Of a stretch of DNA of 64,000 nucleotides, positions 34,623 to 44,652 are shown in pieces (the stretch's first letter is position 1; each line of letters opens with the position of its first letter). The translations under genes were made by a program, and so were the position numbers. This stretch comes from Sphingobacterium siyangense (lineage in GTDB: Bacteria > Bacteroidota > Bacteroidia > Sphingobacteriales > Sphingobacteriaceae). The stretch covers positions 179,604 to 243,603 of the forward strand of contig NZ_VLKR01000004.1 of the NCBI RefSeq assembly GCF_007830445.1, in the 5' to 3' direction. The notes below the pieces were generated by a model. That model did not search any database. It saw only the letters and a program-made list of their open reading frames with translations, and was not told the DNA's origin.

Positions 34623-36581
34623 TTATACAGGGATACGATCGCTTTGTTTAATTGGATCGACTTCCTTTACCGCGCTCTTTCTTTTCAGAATATATCCGCC
34701 AAGCGGAGGCAAATGAAGTTGTGCAGACTGTACTTGGTTCATCCAATGCAGGTGCTCACTATGGATATGCAGATTATGTATTCCGGAACCGAAATAGGTC
34801 AAATCATCCGAATTCAGCAGCACTTCCCATTCACCGGCGTAAGGTAAACCAATACGGAAATGTTCCCGAACAACGGGCGTTAAGTTAAGTACAACAACCG
34901 TATCATCCCAGGAGTCAAATCCCTTTCGCCAATAGACCACAATCGAATTTTCACGATCACCGGCATCTATCCATTCGAAACCTGCAGCATCGAAAGCCTT
35001 TTGGTAAAGACTTGGTTGAGCTTTATAAACCGCGTTCAGATCGGCTACAAATCTTTTCATACCCTGATGGGGCGCAAACTCCAGAAGATGCCAATCAAGC
35101 GATTGGTTTACATTCCACTCCGAAGTCTGCCCAAATTCACCGCCCATAAACAGCAATTTTGTTCCCGAAAAAGTATACATAAAGAGGTATAATGCTCTCA
35201 AGTTGGCAAACTTTTGCCATTCATCGCCTGGCATCTTATAAATTAAGGACTGCTTTCCGTAAACCACCTCATCATGTGACAACGGCAGCATAAAATTCTC
35301 ATGGAAAGCATATACTGTCGCAAAGGTGAGTCGATCATGATGATAACTGCGGTTAATCGGATCCTCTTTAAAGTAATCCAACGTATCATGCATCCACCCC
35401 ATCATCCATTTCATTCCGAATCCCAATCCACCAGCATACGTTGGCCGACTGACACTCGGCCAAGAAGTAGATTCTTCGGCGATTGTCTGCACATGTGGAA
35501 AATGTCCGTAAACAGCCTCGTTCAGCTCTTTTAAAAATTGTACCGCTTCGAGATTCTCATTTCCTCCAAATTCATTGGGAATCCACTCGCCTGCATTTCG
35601 ACTATAATCCAAATACAGCATAGAAGCTACCGCATCGACCCGAAGTCCATCGATATGAAAACGATCCAACCAATAAAATGCATTACTGATCAAAAAAGAA
35701 CGCACTTCATTTCGCCCATAGTTAAAAATATAGGATTGCCAATCGGGATGAAACCCTTTCCTGGGATCTTCATGTTCGTATAAGCTCGTGCCATCAAAGC
35801 GATAAAGACCATGTGCATCGCCGGGAAAATGCGAAGGAACCCAATCCAACAATACGCCTATTCCGGCGGCATGCAGCTCCTCAATCAGATACATGAGATC
35901 TTGTGCCGATCCATAACGCGAACTTGCCGCAAAATAACCTGTTATCTGGTATCCCCAAGAAGGATAATAGGGATGCTCCATTAAAGGCATAAACTCCACA
36001 TGCGTGAAATTCATTTCCTTCACATAAGATACAAGTGCCACGGCGATTTCGCGGTAGTTGAGCAAAGTATCCGGACTTTCCGGATCCCGCGACCAGGACC
36101 CTAAATGTACCTCATAGACCGACCAGGGTTGATCCAGCCTATTTTTAACGGCACGCTCCTGCATCCATTGCTTATCCTGCCACTCGTACCAGGTCGAATG
36201 AACAACGGAAGCAGTCTTTGGAGCAACTTCCCACCGAAAGGCAAAAGGATCACCTTTCTCGAGTTGCTCACCAGTATAGGTCTGGATAACATACTTATAT
36301 GTCTCTCCATTGCCAAGCCCCGGAATAAACCCTTCCCAGATTCCGCTACCATCCCAGCGCACAAAGAGCGCGTGATGCTCCTTATCCCAAAAATTGAAGT
36401 TGCCGGTTACGGAGACGGATTTTGCATTTGGAGCCCAAACCGCAAAATAAACGCCTTTTTCACCGTTGACTTCCAGTTCGTGCGAACCGAACTTTTCATA
36501 TAATTTGAAGTGCTTACCCGACTGGAATAAGGCCACATCAAATTCAGAAAAGAGACTATGCGGAATTACTTCATTGGCCAT
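34623..36581 (-). CDS. glgB: 1,4-alpha-glucan branching enzyme (GH13)
   Basis: A 652-residue enzyme. It has an N-terminal CBM48 (about 30-130; VYFAVWAPNAKSVSVTGNFN), a GH13 barrel with DWVPSHF, nucleophile Asp in GLRVDAVASMLYLDY, acid/base Glu in AEESTSWP and the HDEV transition-state Asp, and a C-terminal beta domain. It makes alpha-1,6 branches in glycogen. It starts 2 nt after the GH31 gene stops, indicating coupled translation. Confidence 0.95.
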   Translation of the reverse strand: MANEVIPHSLFSEFDVALFQSGKHFKLYEKFGSHELEVNGEKGVYFAVWAPNAKSVSVTGNFNFWDKEHHALFVRWDGSGIWEGFIPGLGNGETYKYVIQTYTGEQLEKGDPFAFRWEVAPKTASVVHSTWYEWQDKQWMQERAVKNRLDQPWSVYEVHLGSWSRDPESPDTLLNYREIAVALVSYVKEMNFTHVEFMPLMEHPYYPSWGYQITGYFAASSRYGSAQDLMYLIEELHAAGIGVLLDWVPSHFPGDAHGLYRFDGTSLYEHEDPRKGFHPDWQSYIFNYGRNEVRSFLISNAFYWLDRFHIDGLRVDAVASMLYLDYSRNAGEWIPNEFGGNENLEAVQFLKELNEAVYGHFPHVQTIAEESTSWPSVSRPTYAGGLGFGMKWMMGWMHDTLDYFKEDPINRSYHHDRLTFATVYAFHENFMLPLSHDEVVYGKQSLIYKMPGDEWQKFANLRALYLFMYTFSGTKLLFMGGEFGQTSEWNVNQSLDWHLLEFAPHQGMKRFVADLNAVYKAQPSLYQKAFDAAGFEWIDAGDRENSIVVYWRKGFDSWDDTVVVLNLTPVVREHFRIGLPYAGEWEVLLNSDDLTYFGSGIHNLHIHSEHLHWMNQVQSAQLHLPPLGGYILKRKSAVKEVDPIKQSDRIPV

Positions 36582-36583
36582 GT

Positions 36584-39043
36584 TTAACCTTCTATCAATA
36601 TGTTATCAAATTCTCGTGCGACATTAATCCAATACCGCCCCTTTTCATCTACTTGTACTTTCGTATCAATACCATCGGTCTTCACCTTCTTTACTTGAAA
36701 AGGCAGGCCGATCAACTGTAGTTTATATTCTTCGTATCGCTCTGTAAAAAGCCCATCTCTGGTTTGTTTGATCGACAAGGATTCTTTGAGCCCTGAAACC
36801 GTAAAACATTTTTCAAGATAGATATCTTGTTCATACGCAAAGGTGTCGCCATGATCTGAATACACATACGAACGGGTTACTCCTTCAGCGAAGTAAACAT
36901 TGAGCTGTAGCTCCTCAATTTTCTTTTCACCAGTATATTGCATCACCGGATATTCAGGAATAACAGATCCCCCGCGAATGAAAATCGGCATTTCATCAAT
37001 CGGCGTGGCGACCGTATGTTCCTTACCGCCCACGTAGATTTCATTATTGAAATAATAGAACCAAGTGCCCTCGGGTAGATAGACAATCTTGCTTTTTTGT
37101 CCTGGCTGCAATACCGGGGACACCAATATTTTATCCCCAAAACAGAATTCCTCCTCACGTTGCCAGTTGGTCGGTATATGCTGCTCGACCATGGAAATCG
37201 GGCGTAATATTGGAAAACCATACTTGGTCTGCTCCCAAAAACAGGTATAGATATACGGCAACAACTTATACCGGAGTTCGATAAATTTCCGATTGATCTT
37301 TTCCCAATTCTCCCCAAAACTCCAGGGCTCACGATCGCGGGTATCGCCGGCAGAATGCACACGCATAAAGGGCGAGAAAACGCCAAATTGCATCCATCGC
37401 GTAAATAACTCGCCGTCGGGTTCGCCCGTAAATCCACCGATATCTGTTCCGCAGAAGGACATCCCCGAAGTCGATAGACGCTGCAATTGCAAGGTTCCCA
37501 GCTTGAGGTGTTCCCAACTCGCCAGATTATCGCCGGTCCAAACCGACGAATAGCGTTGTGTACCCGCATAAGCCGCTCGGGTAATGGTAAATGGGCGCTT
37601 ATTTTTATACAATTTCTTTAAGCCATCATAGGTAGCACGGACCATCTGCATGCCATAGACATTATGTGCCTTACGATGTGACCCCCGATGGCCGTCGTAT
37701 TGGTGACGTACATCGTCGGGGAATGTTCCGCGGCCAAATACCGCCGGCTCATTCATATCGTTCCAGAAGCCTGCAACACCATCTTCCACAAGCCCCTGGT
37801 ATAATGTGCCCCACCATTGGCGAACCTCCGGATTGGTAAAATCAGGAAATTGACAACGTCCGGGCCATACAAATCCTTCCATAAAATAATCGTCCCCTCG
37901 ACGACAAAAATATTTATTCTCTTTTCCTTCCCTGAACACCCAGTAGTTCTCATCAACCTTAATACCCGGATCGATCATCACCACGGTTTTAAAACCATCA
38001 TTGGCCAAATCGCTGATCATGTTTTTAGGATTAGGAAAATACTGTTTATTCCAGGTAAAACAGCGGTATCCTTCCATGTAATCGATATCTAGGTAAATAG
38101 CATCACATGGAATCTGTCGCTTCCGAAACTCCTCAGCAACCTTCCGGACATTCGCTTCGGGATAGTAGCTCCAACGACACTGGTGGTAGCCAATTGCCCA
38201 CAAGGGTGGCAGGTAATGCGTACCTGTCAACGTATGATAACGACGGATAACATCGATAATATGCGGACCATGGATATAATAGTACTGCAGTTCCCCGCCT
38301 TCGGACCAAAAGCTTGTTTTTCCCGGATCTTCCGCAGCGAAATCAAAATACGTTTTAAAGGTATTGTCAAAGAAAATCCCATAGGCCTCACCATCTTTTA
38401 AGCCGATATAAAATGGAATAGTTTTATACAATGGATCTTGATCGTAAGCAAAAGCATAGGTATCTGAATTCCAGTTTTTAAGCCTTTTACCTCTCAGATT
38501 CAATTTAGTCGCCTTGTCCCCAAGTCCATAAAAAGCTTCATTTTCAAAGGCCACTTTCGTGCTATATACATAGTAACCTCCAAAATCGGGATTTTCCTCC
38601 CAGTGCATCGGTGCCAAATCAGCGTTAAACAGCTTCCCTGAACGATCAGCAAAAGAAATCAAAAAGTCATTCTTATTGATCTTACAAGAAATTGTATTCG
38701 TATGAACCAGATAATGGTCAGTCTCTTCCTTACATTGATGTATACTAACACGATGATCTTTCTTGGCCAAGGCATAGGAAAAATCCTCCAAAAAAGTCCC
38801 TTGTGGAGCCAGCCGAACCCTGACGATCTCGTCCGTGACGATCTTAATTTCTACCTTGGCTTTGCCGTCAGAAAAATAATAGGACTTATCGTTTTGATTG
38901 TGGGCTACTATGGTTTCAAGGTATTTCTTTTCAATTTTAGGTAAATCCAATACCGGATTATTCACATGATGCATACTCTCCAAAGTACCATCATTTTCCT
39001 CCTCATTTAGTGTGGTTTGATTTAGGTTGTCGTCTTCAAGCAT
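36584..39043 (-). CDS. GH31 alpha-glucosidase heading the glycogen operon
   Basis: An 819-residue GH31 enzyme. After the N-terminal beta domain (about 60-270), the barrel shows the nucleophile Asp429 in GFWNDMNEP and the acid/base region HSAGDTRDREPW; a C-terminal beta sandwich follows. There is no signal peptide, so it is cytosolic, in keeping with the glycogen genes behind it. It should split terminal alpha-1,4-linked glucose from maltodextrin or glycogen fragments. An additional activity on alpha-1,6 links is possible in this family. A single promoter at 39086-39116 serves the whole operon. Confidence 0.92.
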   Translation of the reverse strand: MLEDDNLNQTTLNEEENDGTLESMHHVNNPVLDLPKIEKKYLETIVAHNQNDKSYYFSDGKAKVEIKIVTDEIVRVRLAPQGTFLEDFSYALAKKDHRVSIHQCKEETDHYLVHTNTISCKINKNDFLISFADRSGKLFNADLAPMHWEENPDFGGYYVYSTKVAFENEAFYGLGDKATKLNLRGKRLKNWNSDTYAFAYDQDPLYKTIPFYIGLKDGEAYGIFFDNTFKTYFDFAAEDPGKTSFWSEGGELQYYYIHGPHIIDVIRRYHTLTGTHYLPPLWAIGYHQCRWSYYPEANVRKVAEEFRKRQIPCDAIYLDIDYMEGYRCFTWNKQYFPNPKNMISDLANDGFKTVVMIDPGIKVDENYWVFREGKENKYFCRRGDDYFMEGFVWPGRCQFPDFTNPEVRQWWGTLYQGLVEDGVAGFWNDMNEPAVFGRGTFPDDVRHQYDGHRGSHRKAHNVYGMQMVRATYDGLKKLYKNKRPFTITRAAYAGTQRYSSVWTGDNLASWEHLKLGTLQLQRLSTSGMSFCGTDIGGFTGEPDGELFTRWMQFGVFSPFMRVHSAGDTRDREPWSFGENWEKINRKFIELRYKLLPYIYTCFWEQTKYGFPILRPISMVEQHIPTNWQREEEFCFGDKILVSPVLQPGQKSKIVYLPEGTWFYYFNNEIYVGGKEHTVATPIDEMPIFIRGGSVIPEYPVMQYTGEKKIEELQLNVYFAEGVTRSYVYSDHGDTFAYEQDIYLEKCFTVSGLKESLSIKQTRDGLFTERYEEYKLQLIGLPFQVKKVKTDGIDTKVQVDEKGRYWINVAREFDNILIEG

Positions 39044-39085
39044 AGTTGTAATATGTTAAAAAGTTTCTGAAGGCTTAATTCCTCT

Positions 39086-39116
39086 TTAAGATAGAAAATT
39101 AATCCTGCGCTGACAA
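39086..39116 (-). promoter_or_regulatory. Promoter of the GH31-glgB-glgA-glgC operon
   Basis: Minus strand: TTG at 39116-39114, exactly 20 nt, then TATCTTAA at 39093-39086, which keeps TAnnTT of the consensus. Transcription would start near 39079, 36 nt before the GH31 ATG. Confidence 0.6.
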
Positions 39117-39126
39117 CAAAACACAA

Positions 39127-39164
39127 AAAAAAATCCCGCCTATCGGGATAGACGGGATTTTTTT
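39127..39164 (-). terminator. Terminator of dps
   Basis: A 14-bp stem with one mismatch (AAATCCCGCCTATC with GATAGACGGGATTT) ends in T-runs on both strands. On the minus strand it separates dps from the promoter of the glycogen operon. Confidence 0.8.
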
Positions 39165-39191
39165 CAATACCTGTGGATAAAGTTCTACAGC

Positions 39192-39665
39192 TTACTTAAT
39201 GAAATGCGCACGAAGCATCCAAGCCATCTTCTCATGCTTTTCTAATAATCCGACCAAAAAGTCCTCCGTACCATTATCTGCAGTTCCTTCAACCACGGAA
39301 ATATCGGCACGAATTGACATCGCTATAGATTCATGGTCAGCCAACAATTCCTTGTAATAGGACTGACTGTCGGTTTTTTCTGAAGCAGACTCCGTTAAAC
39401 GAGTCAATTTCAAATATTTATCAAACGTACCTACCGCATAATGCCCTAAAGTACGTACACGTTCTGCTACTTCATCGATCACTTCAGCTAGTTCATCGTA
39501 TTGTGATTCCAAAAATAAGTGAGCAGCATGAAAATCCGCACCTTCTACATTCCAATGCGCGTTGCGCGTTTTCATGTAGATAATGTGTTCATCTGCCAAC
39601 AGCACATTTAGCAACTTTGCAACTTTTTTCAAGTCCGCATCTTTAATTCCAATTGAAGTTTTCAT
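39192..39665 (-). CDS. dps: Dps family DNA-protection ferritin
   Basis: A 157-residue four-helix ferritin-like protein. The ferroxidase site at the dimer interface is visible as NAHWNVEGADFHAAHLFLESQYDEL (His, Asp and Glu ligands). The N-terminus is short and lacks the Lys-rich DNA-binding tail of E. coli Dps. It should oxidise and store iron using peroxide and shield DNA in starvation. OxyR commonly controls dps, and an OxyR gene is in this window. A promoter lies about 42 nt upstream. Confidence 0.93.
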   Translation of the reverse strand: MKTSIGIKDADLKKVAKLLNVLLADEHIIYMKTRNAHWNVEGADFHAAHLFLESQYDELAEVIDEVAERVRTLGHYAVGTFDKYLKLTRLTESASEKTDSQSYYKELLADHESIAMSIRADISVVEGTADNGTEDFLVGLLEKHEKMAWMLRAHFIK

Positions 39666-39706
39666 ATGTATAATCTTTTGTTAACTATATGTTTTAAATG
39701 CTTAGT

Positions 39707-39737
39707 TAAATTTACCCAAAAATGCGGTAAAAACCAA
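39707..39737 (-). promoter_or_regulatory. Putative dps promoter
   Basis: Minus strand: TTTG (about 39738-39735), 20 nt, then TAAATTTA (39714-39707), one mismatch from TAnnTTTG. The spacing is right; the box is slightly off, which could suit an activated promoter. Confidence 0.45.
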
Positions 39738-39960
39738 ATAAAAAGCCACTCAAATTCACAACAGTTACCTCAACCCATTATGCCAAAACCGACTTGTATA
39801 TCGTATAGCTGCAAAGGGTTTGCTATACCGAAAAAATGAAAATACCGAAGCTGGAGTGACCTTGATCTTTGTCGACAGCAATTAAACCTAAACAGTATCT
39901 TATATACGAAACATTTTAAACAAAAATCGATCAAGCTATTATTTAAAGCACATAATGTTG
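39738..39960. other. Gene-free interval between dps and rluA-like gene
   Basis: Sequence between two divergent promoters. No reading frame or stable structure can be supported. Confidence 0.4.
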
Positions 39961-39968
39961 TATTTTTG
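39961..39968 (+). promoter_or_regulatory. Putative -7 box of the RluA-family gene
   Basis: TATTTTTG fits TAnnTTTG, 36 nt before ATG 40005. Confidence 0.5.
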
Positions 39969-40004
39969 CGAACATCTTTATTTTGAGGGAGCGCTGCGGA
40001 CAAA

Positions 40005-41684
40005 ATGGACAACAATACATATTTTCATCAATTCAAACAGGATATTTCAGCTATTGAACTTCCGATACGATTTACTTTTCCATTTTGCTATGAACCGCAC
40101 CCCCTTGCCGTCACTGCCGCACAAGAACTCCAATACTACATCGAAACCCAAAGCGATTGGACCCACAATTTTGGCCTAGACTCCGCCGTGGAGGGACTCG
40201 CTATTGGAAAAATGTTCGGTGTACTGGTTGTCAGAAACCAACATAATGAGCTTGGCTACCTTGCCGCTGTTTCGGGAAAACTGGCCGGAAGCAACAAACA
40301 CCGGCATTTTGTACCTCCCATCTTCGATATGTTGGAAGAAAACAGTTTTTTCCTAAACGAAGAGGTGCATCTCAATGCGCTGAACCGAAAAATAGAAAAT
40401 CTTGAAGCAAGTGAAGAGCTGGCAAACGCCCAACGTAATCTTGGTCTATTAAAAAACGGATGGGATAAATCACTCGATGAACTAAAATCGAAATTGAGAA
40501 TTCAAAAGAAGGAACGCAAAGAAACCCGTACAAAATTGAAGGTCACTTTATCGGATGCGGAGTACGAGTTATTGATGGAAGACATGCGGAGCCAGAGTTT
40601 AAAAGACAAACAACAGCTTCAACGTTTTCAATATGAAATGCATTTGGCCCTGGAGACAGAAAGTAACCATTTACACCAGTTGCTATCGACGATTACTGCG
40701 CTAAAAGAGGAACGTAAAATGCGCTCAGGAAATCTTCAAAAACAGCTTTTCGAACAATATAATTTTCGCAATGCAAAAGGGCAACACAAAAATGTAGTCG
40801 GCATATTCGATGAATTTGACCGCACAACACCGCCTGCCGGATCGGGGGAATGCGCAGCGCCAAAATTGCTGCAATATGCTTATGAAAACCAGTTAACACC
40901 CCTTGCTCTGGCCGAATTCTGGTGGGGCTGCTCACCTGCATCTGAAATACGCAGGCACAAAAACTACTACCCTGCCTGCCGCAAAAAATGTGAACCGATT
41001 TTAGGGTATATGCTCGAAGGCTTGGTCGTAGATCCCAATCCCATGCAACAGGAAACGACTTTGGATATAGCACTTCCTCAAATTTACGAAGATGAGGATA
41101 TCATCATTATCAACAAACCGGCCGAATTTCTGTCTGTCCCCGGAATATATGTAAAGGATTCGGTCTACAACCGTATTCTTCAACGCTACCCAAATGCGGG
41201 ACCGATTATTATCCACCGCCTCGACATGTCTACATCCGGCTTGTTGGTTGTTGCCAAAAACAAAGAGGCGCATAAATTTATTCAGGATCAATTTATACAA
41301 CATACCATCAAAAAAACATACATTGCCTTACTGGATGGTATTATCGAAGCCGCATCAGGTTTGATCGATCTCCCACTTCGCGTAGATCTGGATGATAGAC
41401 CCCGGCAAATGGTCTGCTACACTTATGGCAAGCCAGCGCAGACAAAATGGGAAAAAATTGCGATAGCAAATAATCAAACGAGGGTCAGGTTTTACCCCTT
41501 GACTGGCCGCACCCATCAGCTTCGCATGCATGCCGTCCATCCAAATGGCCTAAATACACCTATTGTTGGTGACGATCTCTATGGCAGAAAAGCCAATAGA
41601 TTACACCTCCACGCAGCTTCAATTACCTTTATTCATCCTCGTTCCAAGCAAGAAATAACCTTCGAAATCGAGCCAGATTTTTGA
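40005..41684 (+). CDS. RluA-family pseudouridine synthase with long N-terminal extension
   Basis: A 559-residue protein. The C-terminal 220 residues form the RluA catalytic domain: IYEDEDIIIINKPAEFLSVP, HRLDMSTSGLLVV with the catalytic Asp407, KKTYIALL, and TGRTHQLRMHAVHP. They convert uridine to pseudouridine in rRNA or tRNA. The first 340 residues are not an S4 domain. They include a charged coiled coil (about 130-245) and a Cys-containing segment (SGECAAPKL, WGCSPASEI, CRKKC, about 280-330) that may bind metal or RNA. This long form occurs in Bacteroidetes. The target position is unknown. Confidence 0.9.
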   Translation: MDNNTYFHQFKQDISAIELPIRFTFPFCYEPHPLAVTAAQELQYYIETQSDWTHNFGLDSAVEGLAIGKMFGVLVVRNQHNELGYLAAVSGKLAGSNKHRHFVPPIFDMLEENSFFLNEEVHLNALNRKIENLEASEELANAQRNLGLLKNGWDKSLDELKSKLRIQKKERKETRTKLKVTLSDAEYELLMEDMRSQSLKDKQQLQRFQYEMHLALETESNHLHQLLSTITALKEERKMRSGNLQKQLFEQYNFRNAKGQHKNVVGIFDEFDRTTPPAGSGECAAPKLLQYAYENQLTPLALAEFWWGCSPASEIRRHKNYYPACRKKCEPILGYMLEGLVVDPNPMQQETTLDIALPQIYEDEDIIIINKPAEFLSVPGIYVKDSVYNRILQRYPNAGPIIIHRLDMSTSGLLVVAKNKEAHKFIQDQFIQHTIKKTYIALLDGIIEAASGLIDLPLRVDLDDRPRQMVCYTYGKPAQTKWEKIAIANNQTRVRFYPLTGRTHQLRMHAVHPNGLNTPIVGDDLYGRKANRLHLHAASITFIHPRSKQEITFEIEPDF

Positions 41685-41985
41685 TAGCGCTGACTATATC
41701 GTTACAAAAGTCAGTAAATAAAGCAGCGGAAAATCATCGCCAAGTCAAAATGTAATGCAAAATTTATTGACCCAAATCAATAATTTAACATAAATAATTA
41801 AAAAACAACTGTTTACACGGGAATGTAATTCAATTACTTTCCTTTATTACATTACAATAAAATTTTAATTATTCTTAATTTTTTGTTTCCTTTGTTCACT
41901 GATTTTTTGATTTTAATACCTATAAAGTCAAAAATAAAGTAGAAACAGGAAAACAATTTTGAATTTTCAAGATTATAGCAATATA
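41685..41985. other. Gene-free interval upstream of the DUF5686 gene
   Basis: Highly A+T-rich, with the inverted pieces GTAATTCAATTAC and TGTAATG; no confident promoter box. The nearest is TTCCTTTG at about 41885-41892. Confidence 0.4.
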
Positions 41986-44583
41986 ATGAGAGCTAAAATA
42001 AACGCAACAACCTTCATAACTAAACTCTTTTTTTCGATAACGCTCGTGCTAACGGTGTCTATGGCTTTTGCCCAAAACAAAACCGTAACCGGCACCGTTA
42101 GAGATGCAAAGACCAAGAATCCTATACCCTATGCTACCGTAGCCGTTGTTGGCGCACCGGCTTCTGCTGGAACCACAACATCGACCAATGCAAATGGTGA
42201 ATACAAACTTGTCTTTCCAACATCTTATGTAAAAATCAGAGCAAGTTACATTGGTTATGACAGCAAAGACGCTTTTGTTACGAATGATGCCACGCAAACA
42301 AAAGAAATTCTGATGGATCAACAGGACAACATGCTGGAAGAAGTTGTCGTCAAGGCCAAAAAGAAAAAATACAGCAACAAAGATAATCCTGCTGTCGCAT
42401 TGATCCGAAAAGTCATCGAGAATAAGGAAAAAAACAGACTTTCAGGGCAACAATATGCTGAATTTGACCAATACGAGAAGATGTCTTTAGGATTAAGCAA
42501 TCTATCGGAGAAATTTGTCAATAAAAAAATATTCAAAAACTATCAATTTCTTTTTGAAACGGACGACTCGGCTAAAACTGCCAACAAATATGTTTTGCCT
42601 GCTTTCATTGAAGAAAAAATGTCCAAGGTATATTACCGTAAAGATCCAAGCAAAACCAAACAGTATATCCTTGGTGACCAACGTGCACAATTTGATCCAA
42701 GATTTATTGACAACGATGGTCTGACAGCCTATTTCAATAAATTGTACGAACAAGTTGATATTTATGACAACAACATTTCATTGGTTACCAATCAGTTCTT
42801 AAGTCCGATTGCAAACTCCGCACCTACTTTTTATAAGTTTTTTATTACGGATACGATTAAGACTGTACAACCTTGGTTGGTCGAATTAAGCTTCTTTCCA
42901 CGCAACAAGGCGGACATGTTATTCAAAGGTCAACTGTACGTTACCTTGGACGGCAATTATGCCGTGCAGGGCGCCAATATGACTGTTGCTGATGACATTA
43001 ATCTAAACTTTGTCCGTGACCTTCAGATACAGCTTAAATTTGAGAAAGACAGCAAAAGTCGCTTCTACCTAAAAACAAGCACCCTGGGTATTGATTTTTC
43101 TTTAACGGAAAAAGGCATGGGGATACGTGGAAGCCGAACAGTGGATTACAACAATTACAAAGTCGGCATTCAGCAACCTGATAGTACCTATGATGGTCCG
43201 TCTACGGTTATTGCCTATAACGTCGAAAATAAGAAAGCGACAAAATCCTTATTTGAAACACAACGACCGCTTGCCCTTGCGCAAAACGAACTGAACATCT
43301 ATCATAATATTGATACATTACAAAAGATCCCTTCATTCCGTTCGTTCATGGATATCGCCGCGTTATTGCTGTCAGGATACAAACAGGCTGGCCCAGTTGA
43401 AATCGGCCCAGTCAATACATTCTATAGCTTTAACCCCGTAGAAGGTTTCCGTTTACGTGTCGGCGGACGTACGACAGAATCGTTAAGCAAGCGTTTCTAT
43501 GCTGAAACTTATGCGGCCTATGGTTTTAAAGATCAGAAATGGAAATACTTTTTCAGTGGAACTTATGCGTTCAACAATAAATCAGTATACTCCTTCCCGA
43601 TGCACTACATCAGGGCCTCTTATAAAAAGGATACGAAGATTCCTGGACAAAAACTGGAATTTATTCAAGAAGACAACTTCTTGCTATCTTTCAAACGCGG
43701 AGATAACGACCGTTACATCTATGAGACAAATTATGGCTTAGAGTATAAAAAAGAATTTTTAAATCACCTGGCTATTGGCGCTGCTTTCAATATCAACAGA
43801 CAAACACCTGCTGGAAGTCTGACTTACCAAATGGTTGATGCCAACAATGAAAGTAGACTGTTCAATGAACTGAACTCGACCGAAGTGTCTGTAAATTTCA
43901 GATACGCTCCTCATGAAGAGTTTTATCAAGGAAAGATTTACCGGACACCTATATTCAATCAATATCCGATCTTCACGTTCAATTATACCGCTGGTATCAA
44001 AGGATTAGCGAAGGGTGAGTACAATTACCACAACTTTAATCTTGGTGCATTCAAACGCTTTTATTTGAGTCAATTTGGCTATGCCGACGTGACCGCAGAA
44101 GGAAATTATATTGCCGGTAAAGAGATCCCTTTCCCTTTCTTGACGATCCATCGTGCCAATCAGACCTATGCTTATCAATTAAATTCATACAACTTAATGA
44201 ACTTCCTTGAGTTTGTCAGTGATCATAATGCCTCATTGAACGTGCAGTATTATATGAACGGTTTCCTTTTGAACAAGATTCCGTTGATCAAAAAACTTAA
44301 ATTACGTGAGGTATTTAGCTTCAAAGGAGTATACGGTGGACTGCGTAAAGAAAACAATCCCGACGACCCTAACTATGGTTCAAAGGTATTCACTTGGCAG
44401 CACAATGCGGATGGCACACAAAGCTCCTATACGTTCGGTTCAGAACCTTATATGGAAGCTAGTATCGGTCTATCCAACATCTTTAAAATATTACGTGTAG
44501 ACTACGTAAAACGTCTAAATTACCTTGATCACGTCGATGCACCAGCCTGGGGTATTCGTGCTCGGGTCAAATTTGACTTCTAA
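41986..44583 (+). CDS. DUF5686 outer-membrane protein with carboxypeptidase-like domain
   Basis: An 865-residue exported protein. Signal peptide (SITLVLTVSMAFAQ) is followed by a carboxypeptidase-regulatory-like beta sandwich (about 37-115; TVTGTVRDAKTKNPIPYATV) and the long DUF5686 region, which is predicted to form an outer-membrane beta barrel and ends in RVKFDF, a typical aromatic C-terminal barrel strand. There is no plug domain, so it is not a TonB-dependent transporter. Function of the family is not established. ATG 41986 is taken instead of a TTG nine codons earlier. Confidence 0.85.
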   Translation: MRAKINATTFITKLFFSITLVLTVSMAFAQNKTVTGTVRDAKTKNPIPYATVAVVGAPASAGTTTSTNANGEYKLVFPTSYVKIRASYIGYDSKDAFVTNDATQTKEILMDQQDNMLEEVVVKAKKKKYSNKDNPAVALIRKVIENKEKNRLSGQQYAEFDQYEKMSLGLSNLSEKFVNKKIFKNYQFLFETDDSAKTANKYVLPAFIEEKMSKVYYRKDPSKTKQYILGDQRAQFDPRFIDNDGLTAYFNKLYEQVDIYDNNISLVTNQFLSPIANSAPTFYKFFITDTIKTVQPWLVELSFFPRNKADMLFKGQLYVTLDGNYAVQGANMTVADDINLNFVRDLQIQLKFEKDSKSRFYLKTSTLGIDFSLTEKGMGIRGSRTVDYNNYKVGIQQPDSTYDGPSTVIAYNVENKKATKSLFETQRPLALAQNELNIYHNIDTLQKIPSFRSFMDIAALLLSGYKQAGPVEIGPVNTFYSFNPVEGFRLRVGGRTTESLSKRFYAETYAAYGFKDQKWKYFFSGTYAFNNKSVYSFPMHYIRASYKKDTKIPGQKLEFIQEDNFLLSFKRGDNDRYIYETNYGLEYKKEFLNHLAIGAAFNINRQTPAGSLTYQMVDANNESRLFNELNSTEVSVNFRYAPHEEFYQGKIYRTPIFNQYPIFTFNYTAGIKGLAKGEYNYHNFNLGAFKRFYLSQFGYADVTAEGNYIAGKEIPFPFLTIHRANQTYAYQLNSYNLMNFLEFVSDHNASLNVQYYMNGFLLNKIPLIKKLKLREVFSFKGVYGGLRKENNPDDPNYGSKVFTWQHNADGTQSSYTFGSEPYMEASIGLSNIFKILRVDYVKRLNYLDHVDAPAWGIRARVKFDF

Positions 44584-44611
44584 TAGTTTCCATAAATTTA
44601 TAGTATAATTT

Positions 44612-44649
44612 GAAGCTCTGTTCATACAAATGACAGGGCTTCTTTTTTT
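44612..44649 (+). terminator. Terminator of the DUF5686 gene
   Basis: Ten-bp stem GAAGCTCTGT/ACAGGGCTTC (one G-U) with an 11-nt loop and T7. It lies 28 nt after the stop. Confidence 0.8.
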
Positions 44650-44652
44650 GCC

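Noticed and set aside
36943-37569. 208-codon frame on the same strand as the GH31 gene in another phase
   Set aside because: The GH31 frame is continuous with catalytic motifs here; the alternative has atypical Arg/Ser/Cys-rich composition.
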